From Bacteroidota bacterium (GTDB lineage: Bacteria; Bacteroidota; Bacteroidia; B-17B0; Aurantibacillaceae), in the NCBI GenBank assembly GCA_020162035.1, contig JAIUNM010000010.1:1-64000 (forward strand): a stretch of 64,000 nucleotides of DNA, given 5' to 3'. The notes under the pieces were generated by a model that had not been told where the DNA came from, ran no database searches, and was given only the letters and a program-made list of their open reading frames with translations. This document shows, piece by piece, positions 39,161 through 49,300 of the stretch. Made by a program: the position numbers and the translations under genes. Numbering within the stretch: position 1 is the stretch's first letter; every line of letters starts with the position of its first letter.

Positions 39161-39715
39161 TTATTTTAACTTTTTTAAATTTAAATAACCTATATTTAGT
39201 TTATCTTCATTAAAAACATTTGTTTTCGAAATTAAAATTGAATATTTTTCTTTAAAATATTGAGGTAAAGCCTCTTCAATAGAAAACGCATCATCAACAT
39301 CAACCCCATATTTATCATCAATATGCGATAAGCCTCCTTTAAAATTATAATCTGTAAAAAAACTTGTTTGCTTTGAATGAGAAATTGCTTCGGTTTTACT
39401 TTTAGCAACAGTAATTAATTTATAATGAAATTCGTCAAATTGATTAGGTTTATACCCACCTAAATTTATAAAAAATAAAGAGTTTTTATTATTAAGTTGA
39501 GTTTGTTTTGAGGTTATTTTAATTTCAAATCCGTTAACATTCGTTATTTCTCGCCAAGCATCAATATGAATTTCGCCATTGCTTTCGGGCCAAAACGTAT
39601 TAAAATGCGGTATTAAATCTTTAAGATTTTCTGCAATGCCAAAAAAAACATCGTGCTGTTCTGTTAATCTGCCTTTGGGTTTACAGCCCAACATTACCAT
39701 AAATAGTTTTTTCAT
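39161..39715 (-). CDS. DUF1543 domain protein
   Basis: 184 residues, cytoplasmic. It shows the DUF1543 pattern: LFMVMLGCKPKGRLTEQHDVFFGIAENLKDL, HIDAWREI, FINLGGYKPNQFDEFHYKLITVAKSKTEAI and HIDDKYGVDVDDAFSIEEALP. No enzymatic function is established for this family to my knowledge. Its start overlaps the aminotransferase stop (ATGA), so it is coupled to that gene. Confidence 0.85.
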   Translation of the reverse strand: MKKLFMVMLGCKPKGRLTEQHDVFFGIAENLKDLIPHFNTFWPESNGEIHIDAWREITNVNGFEIKITSKQTQLNNKNSLFFINLGGYKPNQFDEFHYKLITVAKSKTEAISHSKQTSFFTDYNFKGGLSHIDDKYGVDVDDAFSIEEALPQYFKEKYSILISKTNVFNEDKLNIGYLNLKKLK

Positions 39716-40959
39716 TTTTTAGCAATTTGGTTTAATGCGTTTACCAACAAATCTAACTCATTTGTTGTTGTATAAACATTTGGAGTAATTCTAACTCCTT
39801 TTACTGTTTTAGTATCAATAGCTACAGTATAAATTTTAAATTTTTCAAATAAATTTTTTGCTAACTCTATAGGATTTAATCCAACTACACCAACATTAGC
39901 AATTGCACAAGCTCTATTATCATCTATAGGCGAATTAATAATAATATTAGGATTATCCTTTATTTTATTTAACCAATAATTTCTTAAAAACAACAATCTT
40001 TCATGTTTATTTTTTATTCCAATTAATTTATAATATTTAATTGCATCAATAATAGTTAAATCTGTATGAACAGGAATTGTACCTGTATGGTTTAAATAAG
40101 CTATATCAGTATTTTTAACCGATTCATGTTCAGCAAATAATGGCCAAACAGAATTAATTAATTCTTTTTTTACAAATAAAAATCCTGCTCCAAGAGGGCA
40201 ACTTAGCCATTTGTGTAAGCTTGTTCCATAATAATCGCAACCTAATTCTTTAATATTAAATTGAATGTGAGCAAAGGCATGTGCACCATCAACTAAAACT
40301 TTTACATTGTGTTGATGTGCCATTTCAACAATTTTTTTAATTGGTAATACTTGTCCTGTAATATTTATTACATGACTTACCATAAGTAATTTAGTTTTAG
40401 AAGTTATAGCTTGTTTATAAATATCTACAATTTCTTCGTCGTTTTTTGGTTGATTAGGTATTGAAACAACAACATTTTTAATTCCATTTCGTGCAACAAC
40501 TTGTTTAAACATGTCTTGCATGGCCCCGTAATCTTGCTCTGCAAAAATTGCTTCATCACCAACTTGCCATTTATACCCACTAATTATAAGATTTAAAGCC
40601 TCTGTTGTATTTCTTGTTATTATTAATTCCTCTTCCGCACATCCTGCTAATTCTGCTAAAGCAATAACACTCTTTTTTTTATTTTCGAATTGCACAGTTC
40701 GCATATAATAGGAACCTTGTTTATTTACAAAATTTATGTTTTGTTGATAGGCTTGTAAAATGGGCTTAGGTTGAATACAATAATAACCATTTTCTAAATT
40801 TATAAAATCAGTAGGTAGTTCATAATCATTTCTTACTTTTTCCCATTCGTTATTATACGATAATAAAATTTCAGAATTTTGATTGTTAGCCGAATTTATA
40901 CCAGAAATTAATCCAGCTCCAACAATAAAACTATTTTTAATAAAATCGCGTTTATTCAT
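39712..40959 (-). CDS. Class V aminotransferase (isopenicillin-N-epimerase-like)
   Basis: 415 residues, PLP-dependent, class V fold. The N-terminus (MNKRDFIKNSFIVGAGLISG) resembles a Tat-type signal but with KR instead of RR, so export is uncertain. Key elements are EELIITRNTTEALNLIISG, the PLP aspartate segment VLVDGAHAFAHIQFN, and the Schiff-base lysine in YYGTSLHKWLSCPLGAGF. The C-terminal small domain ends KGVRITPNVYTTTNELDLLV. The substrate is not predictable. Divergent from the TolA-like gene at 41035. Confidence 0.9.
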   Translation of the reverse strand: MNKRDFIKNSFIVGAGLISGINSANNQNSEILLSYNNEWEKVRNDYELPTDFINLENGYYCIQPKPILQAYQQNINFVNKQGSYYMRTVQFENKKKSVIALAELAGCAEEELIITRNTTEALNLIISGYKWQVGDEAIFAEQDYGAMQDMFKQVVARNGIKNVVVSIPNQPKNDEEIVDIYKQAITSKTKLLMVSHVINITGQVLPIKKIVEMAHQHNVKVLVDGAHAFAHIQFNIKELGCDYYGTSLHKWLSCPLGAGFLFVKKELINSVWPLFAEHESVKNTDIAYLNHTGTIPVHTDLTIIDAIKYYKLIGIKNKHERLLFLRNYWLNKIKDNPNIIINSPIDDNRACAIANVGVVGLNPIELAKNLFEKFKIYTVAIDTKTVKGVRITPNVYTTTNELDLLVNALNQIAKK

Positions 40960-41034
40960 AAATTAAAATTAAGTATTAAATTTTGATTCAAAAAAATCAA
41001 CAGAAAATGTTATCTTTAACAATCCAAAAATAAA

Positions 41035-42717
41035 ATGAAAAAATCAATATTTATATTTTTAACACTTTTAAGTTTAACAATAACTGCGCAAGATTGGCAA
41101 TTAAAAATTAGCAGCAATGTATATTTACGTAAATGGAAATTAACTACTAAACCCGATAAACAAGAAGAAACAATTGGAGGTGCAGTTATTACCCTTTATA
41201 AAGCAGGAGGAATTAAAGTTGGTCAAACTACATCAGAAGGAGATGGTTCTTTTACTGTAATGGTTCCTGCCAATGGAGAATTTTACATAATTGTATCTTA
41301 CCCTGGTTGCAACTCAAAACGAATGAGTGTAAGCACTAAAAATGTACCCGAAAAATACATTGATGCAAATTTTAAACCAGCATTTAAAATTACTGGAGGA
41401 TTTATAATGGTTAAACCATATCCAAAAATAAATTATAACGAATTAAATCAAGATTTAATTAGAGTTGAATTTAGTGAAGATAAAAAAGCATTTAAAGATA
41501 CTGAAGGTGGAACAGAACAAGGTTTAAACATTGTAGGTAAAATTTACGATGCAGAAGATGAATTATTTAAAAAATTCTGTGGGTTAAATAAATCTGGAGA
41601 TGCAGCCTTAGCAGTTCCTGATTGCCCTTTGGCTAAAAAACTTTATAACGAAGCTCTTACTTTAATTCCTGGCGAAGAATACCCAACTACGCAATTAAGT
41701 AAAGTTGGAGACTGTGAAAAAGCTGCACAAGATGCTGCAGCTAAAGCTAAAGCAGATGCGGAAGCCAAAGCTAAAGCAGATGCAGATGCTAAAGCCAAGG
41801 AAGAAGCCGATAAATTAGCTAAGGAACAAGCTAAAAAACAAGAAGCCGAAGCAAAAGCCAAAGCAGATGCAGATGCTAAAGCCAAGGAAGAAGCTGATAA
41901 ATTAGCTAAAGAACAAGCTAAAAAACAAGAAGCTGAAGCAAAAGCTAAAGCAGATGCAGATGCTAAAGCCAAGGAAGAAGCTGATAAATTAGCTAAAGAA
42001 CAAGCTAAAAAACAAGAAGCTGAAGCAAAAGCTAAAGCAGATGCAGATGCTAAAGCCAAGGAAGAAGCTGATAAATTAGCTAAAGAACAAGCTAAAAAAC
42101 AAGAAGCTGAAGCAAAAGCTAAAGCAGATGCAGAAGCTAAGGCTAAGGAAGAAGCTGATAAATTAGCTAAAGAACAAGCTAAAAAAGATAAAGAAAAAGC
42201 TAAACAAGAACATTTGCAAAAAGAAAAAGAAGCTTTAGAAAAAATAAAACAAGAAGAGATTGCTGAAGATAAAGCGAAGTTGAAAAAGCAACAAGAACAA
42301 GAAGAAGAAAACCGTAAGAAAAAAGAGGAAGAAAAAATTGCTAAAGAAAAAGCAAAAAAAGAACATCAGCAAAAAGAAAAAGAAGCTTTAGAAAGAATTA
42401 AACAAGAGGAATTAGCTGAAGACAAAGCAAAATTAAAAAAACAGCAAGAGGAAGATGAGGCCAGAAGACTTAAATACGAAACTGAACAAAAAGAAAAGAA
42501 TGCTGAACCTAAACAAGGTGACAATAAATATAGCATACCTCAAGTTTTAGGCGGAAATAAATTTAAAGAATATGTAACAAAAGGTGATGATGATTTTAAA
42601 TTTAAAAGATATACCGAAGCTAAAAAAAATTACGAAGAAGCTTTAAAGTTAAAACCTAACGACCCTAACGTTACTAAAAAATTAAACGATTGTAATACCA
42701 AACTGCAAACAAAATAA
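41035..42717 (+). CDS. Coiled-coil TolA-like protein with TPR end
   Basis: 560 residues with a signal peptide (KKSIFIFLTLLSLTITAQ). Residues ~30-120 are a carboxypeptidase-regulatory-like beta domain (GGAVITLYKAGGIKVGQTTSEGDGSFTVMVP). A long Ala/Lys/Glu helix (residues ~230-490) contains five 29-residue repeats (ADADAKAKEEADKLAKEQ) and a second repeat type (EKEALEKIKQEEIAEDKAK). The C-terminus is TPR-like (GDDDFKFKRYTEAKKNYEEALKLKPNDP). It could span the periplasm much as TolA does; this is inference. The start codon of the YceH-like gene is 1 bp past the stop. Confidence 0.8.
   Translation: MKKSIFIFLTLLSLTITAQDWQLKISSNVYLRKWKLTTKPDKQEETIGGAVITLYKAGGIKVGQTTSEGDGSFTVMVPANGEFYIIVSYPGCNSKRMSVSTKNVPEKYIDANFKPAFKITGGFIMVKPYPKINYNELNQDLIRVEFSEDKKAFKDTEGGTEQGLNIVGKIYDAEDELFKKFCGLNKSGDAALAVPDCPLAKKLYNEALTLIPGEEYPTTQLSKVGDCEKAAQDAAAKAKADAEAKAKADADAKAKEEADKLAKEQAKKQEAEAKAKADADAKAKEEADKLAKEQAKKQEAEAKAKADADAKAKEEADKLAKEQAKKQEAEAKAKADADAKAKEEADKLAKEQAKKQEAEAKAKADAEAKAKEEADKLAKEQAKKDKEKAKQEHLQKEKEALEKIKQEEIAEDKAKLKKQQEQEEENRKKKEEEKIAKEKAKKEHQQKEKEALERIKQEELAEDKAKLKKQQEEDEARRLKYETEQKEKNAEPKQGDNKYSIPQVLGGNKFKEYVTKGDDDFKFKRYTEAKKNYEEALKLKPNDPNVTKKLNDCNTKLQTK
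41770..42180 (+). repeat. 87-bp tandem repeats in the coiled-coil gene
   Basis: Five in-frame copies of an 87-bp unit encode the 29-residue period. Copies differ by only a few synonymous changes (GCC/GCT, AAG/AAA) and the landmark GCAAAAGCTAAAGCAGATGC recurs at 41938 and 42025. Near-identity at DNA level suggests recent duplication or homogenisation. Confidence 0.88.
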
Positions 42718-42718
42718 A

Positions 42719-43366
42719 ATGGTAAATTTTGAATTAGGCATTTTAACTCCAATCCAAATAAGAATATTAGGTACATTAATAGAAAAAAGTCTTACTACTC
42801 CAGAGTATTACCCACTTTCTTTAAATAGTTTAACTACAGGTTGTAATCAAAAAAGTTCGCGTAAACCAGTTACAGAATATACTGAAAATGAAATAAACGA
42901 AGCTTGTAATCAATTAAAAGCATTAAATTTTGTAAGTTTAGCTGTTGGAGGTGGTTCTCGTACTATAAAGTTTAAACACAACTTTATTAATTTGTTTGAT
43001 TTTAATTTAGCTGAAATTACAATTTTAGCTTTACTTTTTTTAAGAGGCCCTTTAACAGCAGGTGAGTTAAATTCAAATTCGGGTAGAATGCATGAATTTG
43101 CAGACTTAGAAAGCGTATTATTAACACTTCAAAAACTTTCAAATTACGAAAAACCATTAGTAAAATTAATTGATAAAAAACCTGGACAAAAAGAAGCACG
43201 TTATATACATTTATTTAGTGAGTTTTTTGAGGAAGATTTAAATGAAGATAATGTAGATTTAAAAACAAAACCTTTTGACTCTAATTTAGAATACAGAATT
43301 AATTTATTAGAGCGTGAAGTTGATGAACTAAAACAAATTGTAAACCAGTTAAAGGGGTTATTGTAA
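42719..43366 (+). CDS. YceH/DUF480 family protein
   Basis: 215 residues. The family signature is clear: LTPIQIRILGTLIEKSLTTPEYYPLSLNSLTTGCNQKSSRKPVTEY, followed by LLFLRGPLTAGELNSNSGRMHEFADL. The two halves are winged-helix domains, and the C-terminus (YRINLLEREVDELKQIVNQL) is a coiled coil. Function is not established; DNA binding is plausible. Probably co-transcribed with the preceding gene. Confidence 0.92.
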   Translation: MVNFELGILTPIQIRILGTLIEKSLTTPEYYPLSLNSLTTGCNQKSSRKPVTEYTENEINEACNQLKALNFVSLAVGGGSRTIKFKHNFINLFDFNLAEITILALLFLRGPLTAGELNSNSGRMHEFADLESVLLTLQKLSNYEKPLVKLIDKKPGQKEARYIHLFSEFFEEDLNEDNVDLKTKPFDSNLEYRINLLEREVDELKQIVNQLKGLL

Positions 43367-43378
43367 AAAAATTATTTA

Positions 43379-43723
43379 TCAAAACTCCCACCATTTAGCT
43401 TTAATGCCAATAAAAACACCATTTGGTTTTATTTGTATTGGATAAGTAGTTAAAGCATACCCTCCTACTTTACCTTGCCCGGTTTTTAAATCAAATTGAT
43501 AGCGATGCAATGGGCAAACAATTATATTTTCAGGTGTACAAAAACCTCTTGCTAAACTAGCTCCATTGTGAGGACATTTTTCTTGTACAGCAAAAACACC
43601 ATTTCGTGTACGTGTTAAGCAAATTTTTTCTCCTTTTAAATTTAAAGTAATAAAAGTATTAAATGGAGTATTTCCATTAAGTTCATCTTCGTTTTCGTAT
43701 ATTTTAATCCAATGGTAACTCAA
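43379..43723 (-). CDS. Rieske [2Fe-2S] ferredoxin-like protein
   Basis: 114 residues starting at TTG, overlapping the dapB stop. Both Rieske cluster boxes are intact: C-P-H-N-G (CPHNGASLARG) and C-P-L-H-R-Y (VCPLHRYQFDLKTG), giving two Cys and two His ligands. It is a small soluble electron carrier, possibly serving an oxygenase; no oxygenase is nearby. Last gene of the BrkB-DUF5683-dapB-Rieske run. Confidence 0.92.
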   Translation of the reverse strand: MSYHWIKIYENEDELNGNTPFNTFITLNLKGEKICLTRTRNGVFAVQEKCPHNGASLARGFCTPENIIVCPLHRYQFDLKTGQGKVGGYALTTYPIQIKPNGVFIGIKAKWWEF

Positions 43724-44427
43724 ATAATATTACTCATATTATAAACCCCTTTTTTACCTTTCAAAAATTCGGCAGCAACAACTGCACCTAAAGCAAACCC
43801 TTGTCTGTTATGTGCTTTATGCATAATTTCAATATCATCAATAGTTGATTGGTATTTTACAATATGTGTACCTGGCACTTCGCCTTCTCTAACATCTTTA
43901 ATAAATAATTTATCCTTAGAATTTTCGGTTATGCTCCAATTTTTTTTAGAATTAATTTTAGATATTATTTGTTCAGCTAATGTAATTGCGGTTCCACTTG
44001 GTTTATCTAATTTATGTATATGATGAATTTCTTCCATTGAAACATTATAATTTGGGTAATTATTCATTAATTCTGCTAAATAAGAATTTATTTTCATAAA
44101 TAAATTTACACCAATACTGTAATTTGTTGCATAAAATAAAGTTTGATTAGTTTCAATACATTTTTTTTCAATTTCTTGAAACTGATTATACCAACCTGTT
44201 GTACCTACAACAATTGGAACATTTGCATTAAAACAAGTATTAATATTATTTACAACAGTTTCTGGAGTACTAAATTCAATTGCTACATCAATTTCATTTA
44301 ACATCTCTGCTGTAAACAAACCTGCATTATCCTTATCTACTTTTAATCCAATTTTATGATTTCTTGATAGAGCAATTTTTTCTATTTCTTTGCCCATTTT
44401 ACCGTAACCAATTAATGCAATATTCAT
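43720..44427 (-). CDS. dapB: 4-hydroxy-tetrahydrodipicolinate reductase
   Basis: 235 residues. NAD(P)H-dependent reductase of the diaminopimelate/lysine pathway. N-terminal nucleotide loop IALIGYGKMGKEIE; catalytic region MEEIHHIHKLDKPSGTAITLAE with the essential His-His and Lys; VREGEVPGTHIVKY near the C-terminus. The short length is normal for Bacteroidota. Followed with overlap by the Rieske gene. Confidence 0.96.
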   Translation of the reverse strand: MNIALIGYGKMGKEIEKIALSRNHKIGLKVDKDNAGLFTAEMLNEIDVAIEFSTPETVVNNINTCFNANVPIVVGTTGWYNQFQEIEKKCIETNQTLFYATNYSIGVNLFMKINSYLAELMNNYPNYNVSMEEIHHIHKLDKPSGTAITLAEQIISKINSKKNWSITENSKDKLFIKDVREGEVPGTHIVKYQSTIDDIEIMHKAHNRQGFALGAVVAAEFLKGKKGVYNMSNII

Positions 44428-44432
44428 TTTAT

Positions 44433-45005
44433 TTATTTTAAATTTAGTTTAACACCTACACCCACTCCAAAATTATTGTTTGGCGTTGTTGTAAAAACTG
44501 GTTTTATTTTAAGTGATAAATTATCACTCACATCAAATGTTTTTAAATGAGCATCAACATTAGCATCAACAATATTAAAAATATAAACTAAGCTAAACCC
44601 AATAATACCAACATCTCTTAACTTTTTATATCTCAATTTTTCTGCCTGAAGGCCTGTTTGATCATAACCAGCAATTTCGTTATTTGTATTTGGATCATCA
44701 TCGGTAACAGCCAATAGATTTTTCCGGTAGTAAATATAATTTATATGATTACTGTAAAACATATAACCAAACCCACCAATACCTGCATAAATAATTGGAA
44801 TTTTCCAATATTTTTTATTATAGGCTTGGCCTAAACCTGGTAAAATTGCGCTGTATATTGATGCTTTACGTGCACTTTTATTTTTAATTACTTTTGGTTC
44901 GATTGTAGATGTATCAGGAGTTGAAATTGTATTAATTTGACAAGTCAAATATTTAATTTGAAATAAAAAAATAATTACAAAAACAAAACGTAAACTAAAC
45001 CACAT
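44433..45005 (-). CDS. DUF5683 domain membrane protein
   Basis: 190 residues with an N-terminal hydrophobic signal (LRFVFVIIFLFQIKYLTCQ). The domain signature is RKASIYSAILPGLGQAYNKKYWKIPIIYAGIGGFGYMF, followed by a second hydrophobic segment (VGIIGFSLVYIFNIVDANVDAHLKTFDV) and a short beta tail. The family is common in Bacteroidota and its function is unknown. The start overlaps the BrkB-like gene by 11 bp. Confidence 0.88.
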   Translation of the reverse strand: MWFSLRFVFVIIFLFQIKYLTCQINTISTPDTSTIEPKVIKNKSARKASIYSAILPGLGQAYNKKYWKIPIIYAGIGGFGYMFYSNHINYIYYRKNLLAVTDDDPNTNNEIAGYDQTGLQAEKLRYKKLRDVGIIGFSLVYIFNIVDANVDAHLKTFDVSDNLSLKIKPVFTTTPNNNFGVGVGVKLNLK

Positions 45006-46314
45006 CTTTAACTAAAATTTTACCTAAATGTTTTTCGTTTTCTAAATCTAATCTACTTAACAAATCATTAATTTTATTAATTGCAAATTTATCTTCAATT
45101 AATAAATTATTTACACCTTTTAAATCTAAGGCATCAAAAATATATTTAACTGTAAATTTACTTTCGGTAACTGCAGGTTGGTAAGTGTATTCTTTTTCAA
45201 TTTCAGTTCTAACTTCAACAAACACTTTAGTTTCAACAAATTCGTTTACTATTGTTCGTGCTAACCGCATAGGTAAGTCAAGTTCTGTAGCAATTTGAGA
45301 TACGGTTAACAATGGTGCGCCATCGTAAAATCGTTTTGCAACCATATTTGCAATCATTAAGCCAATAGCTTTTTTATATCTATCGCTTAAATTCATTATT
45401 TCATGGTCTAACTCATAATGATCTACATTTTGGTTTGCAAATGCAATTTCAGCACCAAATAAAACTACATACCAACTGTATTGCACCCAAATTAAAAACA
45501 ATGGCAAGGCAGCAAAACCGCCATAAATTGCATTAAAATTAGAAGCCCCAATTTGAAATTTAACATAAGCCCAGTTTAAAAAATTAAATAATACTGTAGA
45601 TATTATTCCAGCCGATGCAGCAGCTTTAAAATTTACTTTTGTATTTGGCAAAACCATATACAACATACAAAAAACCAAAGCCAAAATTATAAATGCTAAA
45701 AGTTGAATTAAAATTTTAGTTACAACACCTAAATAAACTATGCTTCCAAGTTTTGTTTGAATGGCAACAGTTAAACCTCCTGCAATAATTAAAAAAAGAG
45801 GACTAACCAGCATAATCGTTAAATAATCTGTAATTTTTCTTACCCAAGTTCTTCCTCTTTTAATTTCCCATATTTCATTAAAACTAGCTTCAATATTCAT
45901 TAAAAGTTTTAAAACACTCCAAAGTAATAACACTATACCAAAACCAGCAATAATACCACCCTTTGTAGTGGCCAATAATGAATCGGCGTAAATAAATGCA
46001 TTACTTAGTATGCTACCATATTCAGAATATTTTGCACTTAATTGTGCTTTTAAATTAGCATCAAAACCAAAACCTTTAGCAATAGCAAAAACTAAAGCTA
46101 AAACAGGTACAATTGAAAACAAAGTGTAATAGGTTAAGGCAGATGCTTTGGTTAAACATTTATCTTCATTAAATCCTTGAACAGCTAATGATAAAATGCG
46201 TAGTTGTTTTACTAAAAATCCTTTGCGTGGGTCTAATTTATTAAGCCTAATTCCCCACATGGTTTTAGATACAAAAACCCAAGCGTTTTTAATAATTGTA
46301 ATTAAATTAAGCAT
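44995..46314 (-). CDS. YihY/BrkB family inner-membrane protein
   Basis: 439 residues from the ATG at 46314; a TTG three codons earlier is possible but less likely. The family core is visible: FNEDKCLTKASALTYYTLFSIVPVLALVFAIAKGFGF, then six hydrophobic helices with LLMNIEASFNEIWEIKRGRTWVRKITDYLTIMLV and GGFAALPLFLIWVQYSWYVVLFGAEIAFA. The C-terminal ~130 residues look like a winged-helix domain (PLLTVSQIATELDLPMRLARTIVNEFVE). Function uncertain despite historical ribonuclease naming. Confidence 0.92.
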   Translation of the reverse strand: MLNLITIIKNAWVFVSKTMWGIRLNKLDPRKGFLVKQLRILSLAVQGFNEDKCLTKASALTYYTLFSIVPVLALVFAIAKGFGFDANLKAQLSAKYSEYGSILSNAFIYADSLLATTKGGIIAGFGIVLLLWSVLKLLMNIEASFNEIWEIKRGRTWVRKITDYLTIMLVSPLFLIIAGGLTVAIQTKLGSIVYLGVVTKILIQLLAFIILALVFCMLYMVLPNTKVNFKAAASAGIISTVLFNFLNWAYVKFQIGASNFNAIYGGFAALPLFLIWVQYSWYVVLFGAEIAFANQNVDHYELDHEIMNLSDRYKKAIGLMIANMVAKRFYDGAPLLTVSQIATELDLPMRLARTIVNEFVETKVFVEVRTEIEKEYTYQPAVTESKFTVKYIFDALDLKGVNNLLIEDKFAINKINDLLSRLDLENEKHLGKILVKDVV

Positions 46315-46355
46315 AAAAAACAAAGATAATAAAATCTACAAAGTATTGTACATTT

Positions 46356-49300
46356 ATGCTATATATTATACAATTTACTACCTTTAAAAACGTTATTAAT
46401 CAACTGAAACACTTAAAAATACTCATCCTTGTCTATTTATCATTGTGTTTCTATAAAACACAAGCGCAAACCAATTTAGTAAATGTAACTAAAGTGTTTT
46501 ATCCAAAAAGTGATACAGTATTTTTAGATAGTTTAAGTATTGTAAAAAACTCTATTGTTATTAAAAATTCGTTTACAAACAACAGTTTAAATATTAAGCA
46601 AATAAATATTGAAAAACACTTAATTTTATTAAATAAAAAAACAGATAGCTTAATTATTTCATACCAACGTTATCCTTTTAATTTTGAAAAAATATATTTT
46701 AATAAAAACATTAAAAATATTGGAACAGATTTATCATTAGCGCAAACTCCCTATAATATAACTTATAATAATAAAAATAACACTAGTAATTTTTTAACTG
46801 ATGATGCGCTAACAAAAAATGGAAATATAAGTAGAGGGATTAGTTTTGGAACCACTCAAGATGTAGTTGTAAACTCAAATTTAAACTTACAAGTTAGTGG
46901 CAAATTAAGTGAGGATATAGATATTTTAATGGCCGCAACCGATAACAATATCCCATTTCAGGCAGATGGAACAACCGCTCAATTACAAGAGTTTGATAAG
47001 GTTTACATACAATTAAATAATAAAACTACAAAAATGATTGTTGGTGATTTTCAGTTAAGTAAACCTAAACAAAGCTATTTTTTAAATTATTATAAACGCG
47101 CGCAAGGCTTAGTTATTGAAAATAATTTTATTGATAGTACTAAAAATCATAAACTAATTTTTAATACAAGAGTAAGCGGTTCTGTATCTAAAGGGAAATT
47201 TTCGAGAATGTTTTTTTATGGTACAGAAAACAACCAAGGGCCATACAGGTTAAAAGGCGCTAATAACGAAACTTTTATAATTGTATTAAGTGGGACAGAA
47301 AGAATATATATTGACGGTAAGCTTTTACTTAGAGGACAAGAAAATGATTATATAATTGATTACAACACTGGCGAAATTACATTTACTGCAAGACAAATAA
47401 TTACAAAAGATAAACGTATTGTTTGCGAATTTCAATATGCAGAACGTAATTACGGACGCTCCTTATTTATTTTTGATGAGGAAGTAAGTATTAATAAAAC
47501 AAAATTTTATTTAAGTGCTTTTAGCGAACAAGATAATAAAAACAGATCTTTACAGCAAAATTTAACCCAAATACAAAAAAACACATTAATTGCAATTGGA
47601 GATACTTTAAGTAAAGCCTATTCGAGCGGCGTCGAAGAAACTGCTTTTAACTCATCTGATGTTTTTTATTTAAAAAAAGATACAACCGTAAATACAATTT
47701 TATATAAAGATATTTTTGTTTATAGTATAAACCCTGATAGTGCAAAATATAGAATTAAGTTTTCTAATGTTGGTAATAATAATGGAAATTACATTCAAGT
47801 ATCTTCTACTGCAAATGGTAGAGTGTATAAATGGGTTGCTCCAATAAGCGGAATATTACAAGGTAATTTCGAACCTATTATACCTTTAGCTACTCCAAAA
47901 CAAACACAAATGCTTGTTGCAGGTGTTACTTATTCTAATTCTATTATCCATTCTATTGGAATTGAAGGTGCATATACTAAAAACGACATAAATACATTTT
48001 CAACTTCAGATAAAGGAAATGATGAAGCTGGCGGATTTAAATTTTACACAAAAAACAATATTATAATTTCAGAAGATAGTTTAAAACGTAAAACATTATT
48101 TTATTACAATGCTAACCACGAATACATACAAAACAAATTTAATTATATTGAAAGATATAGAACTACTGAGTTTGACAGAGACTGGAACAGAGCATTAACT
48201 GGAATTATTTATAACGATCAAAATATAAGTAATGGTGAAATTGGATTAATTTTTAAAAATGGAAATAAAGTTGGCTATGCTGCTAATATGTTTACTGAAG
48301 GAACAACTTATAGTGGTTTAAAAAACAATTTTAATTATTCAATTAAACTTAAAAACTTTAGCAGTAATTTAACTAGTAGTTTATTAAACAGTAACGATCA
48401 ATTAAATTTTACTAAAAGCGAATTTTATCGTCATAAGAGTTCAACTTTTCAAAAAATAAATAAAATAAAATTAGGATTTACAGATGATTTTGAACATAAT
48501 CTTTTAAAAAATTCTGTTTCAAGTAATTTAAAAAATAATGCGTATCAGTTTTGGGAATGGGAAGGAAGTATAAGTAACGCAGATAGTGCTAAAACTAACT
48601 ATAAACTATTTTATAAAGAAAGACGGGATAAATTAGCATACTCAAACGAATTAAAAGATAGTACTTATGCGCAAAATATTGGAGCAGTAATTGATTTATA
48701 TAGCATTAAAAATAATCCAATAAAATTTATAGCAACTTATAGAAATTTTCAAACAAAAAATTTAGTTGGAACAGCATTAAAACCCGATAATACTTTATTA
48801 AATAGAATTGAATATAACCCAAGGTATTTTAAAGGATTAATTGTTTCGAATTTGTTTTACGAATCTGGTTACGGCCTAGAAAATAAAAAAGAGTTTTATT
48901 ATTTAGAAGTAGCACCTGGGCAAGGGCAATACACTTGGGTAGATTACAATGATAATAAAATTAAAGAGTTAAATGAATTTGAAATTGCACAATTTTCTGA
49001 TCAAGCAAAATACATTAGAATTTATACCCCTACAAATCAGTATATAAAAGTTTTACAAAATCAATTTAGTTTAAGCACAAGTATAAGACCATCTAGTTAC
49101 ATTAAAAAAATAAATTCTACTTTCAAAAATGTAATCACTCGATTCATTTTTCAATTAAATTATAGATTAGACAATAAAAATATTAGTATAAATAATTTCC
49201 AACAATACAATCCGTTTTATAATTTAAACGATAGTTTGCTTCTTGCTAAAAACAATAATATTAGAGGTAGTGTTTTTTTTAATCAAAGTTCACAGGTATT

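Noticed and set aside
41643..42059. Antisense frame of 138 codons (ALASASALAFASASCFLACS repeats)
   Set aside because: It is the mirror of the Lys/Ala repeat region in the TolA-like gene and has no independent support.
41770..42180. Possible CRISPR array
   Set aside because: Repeats are contiguous 87-bp in-frame units with no spacers.
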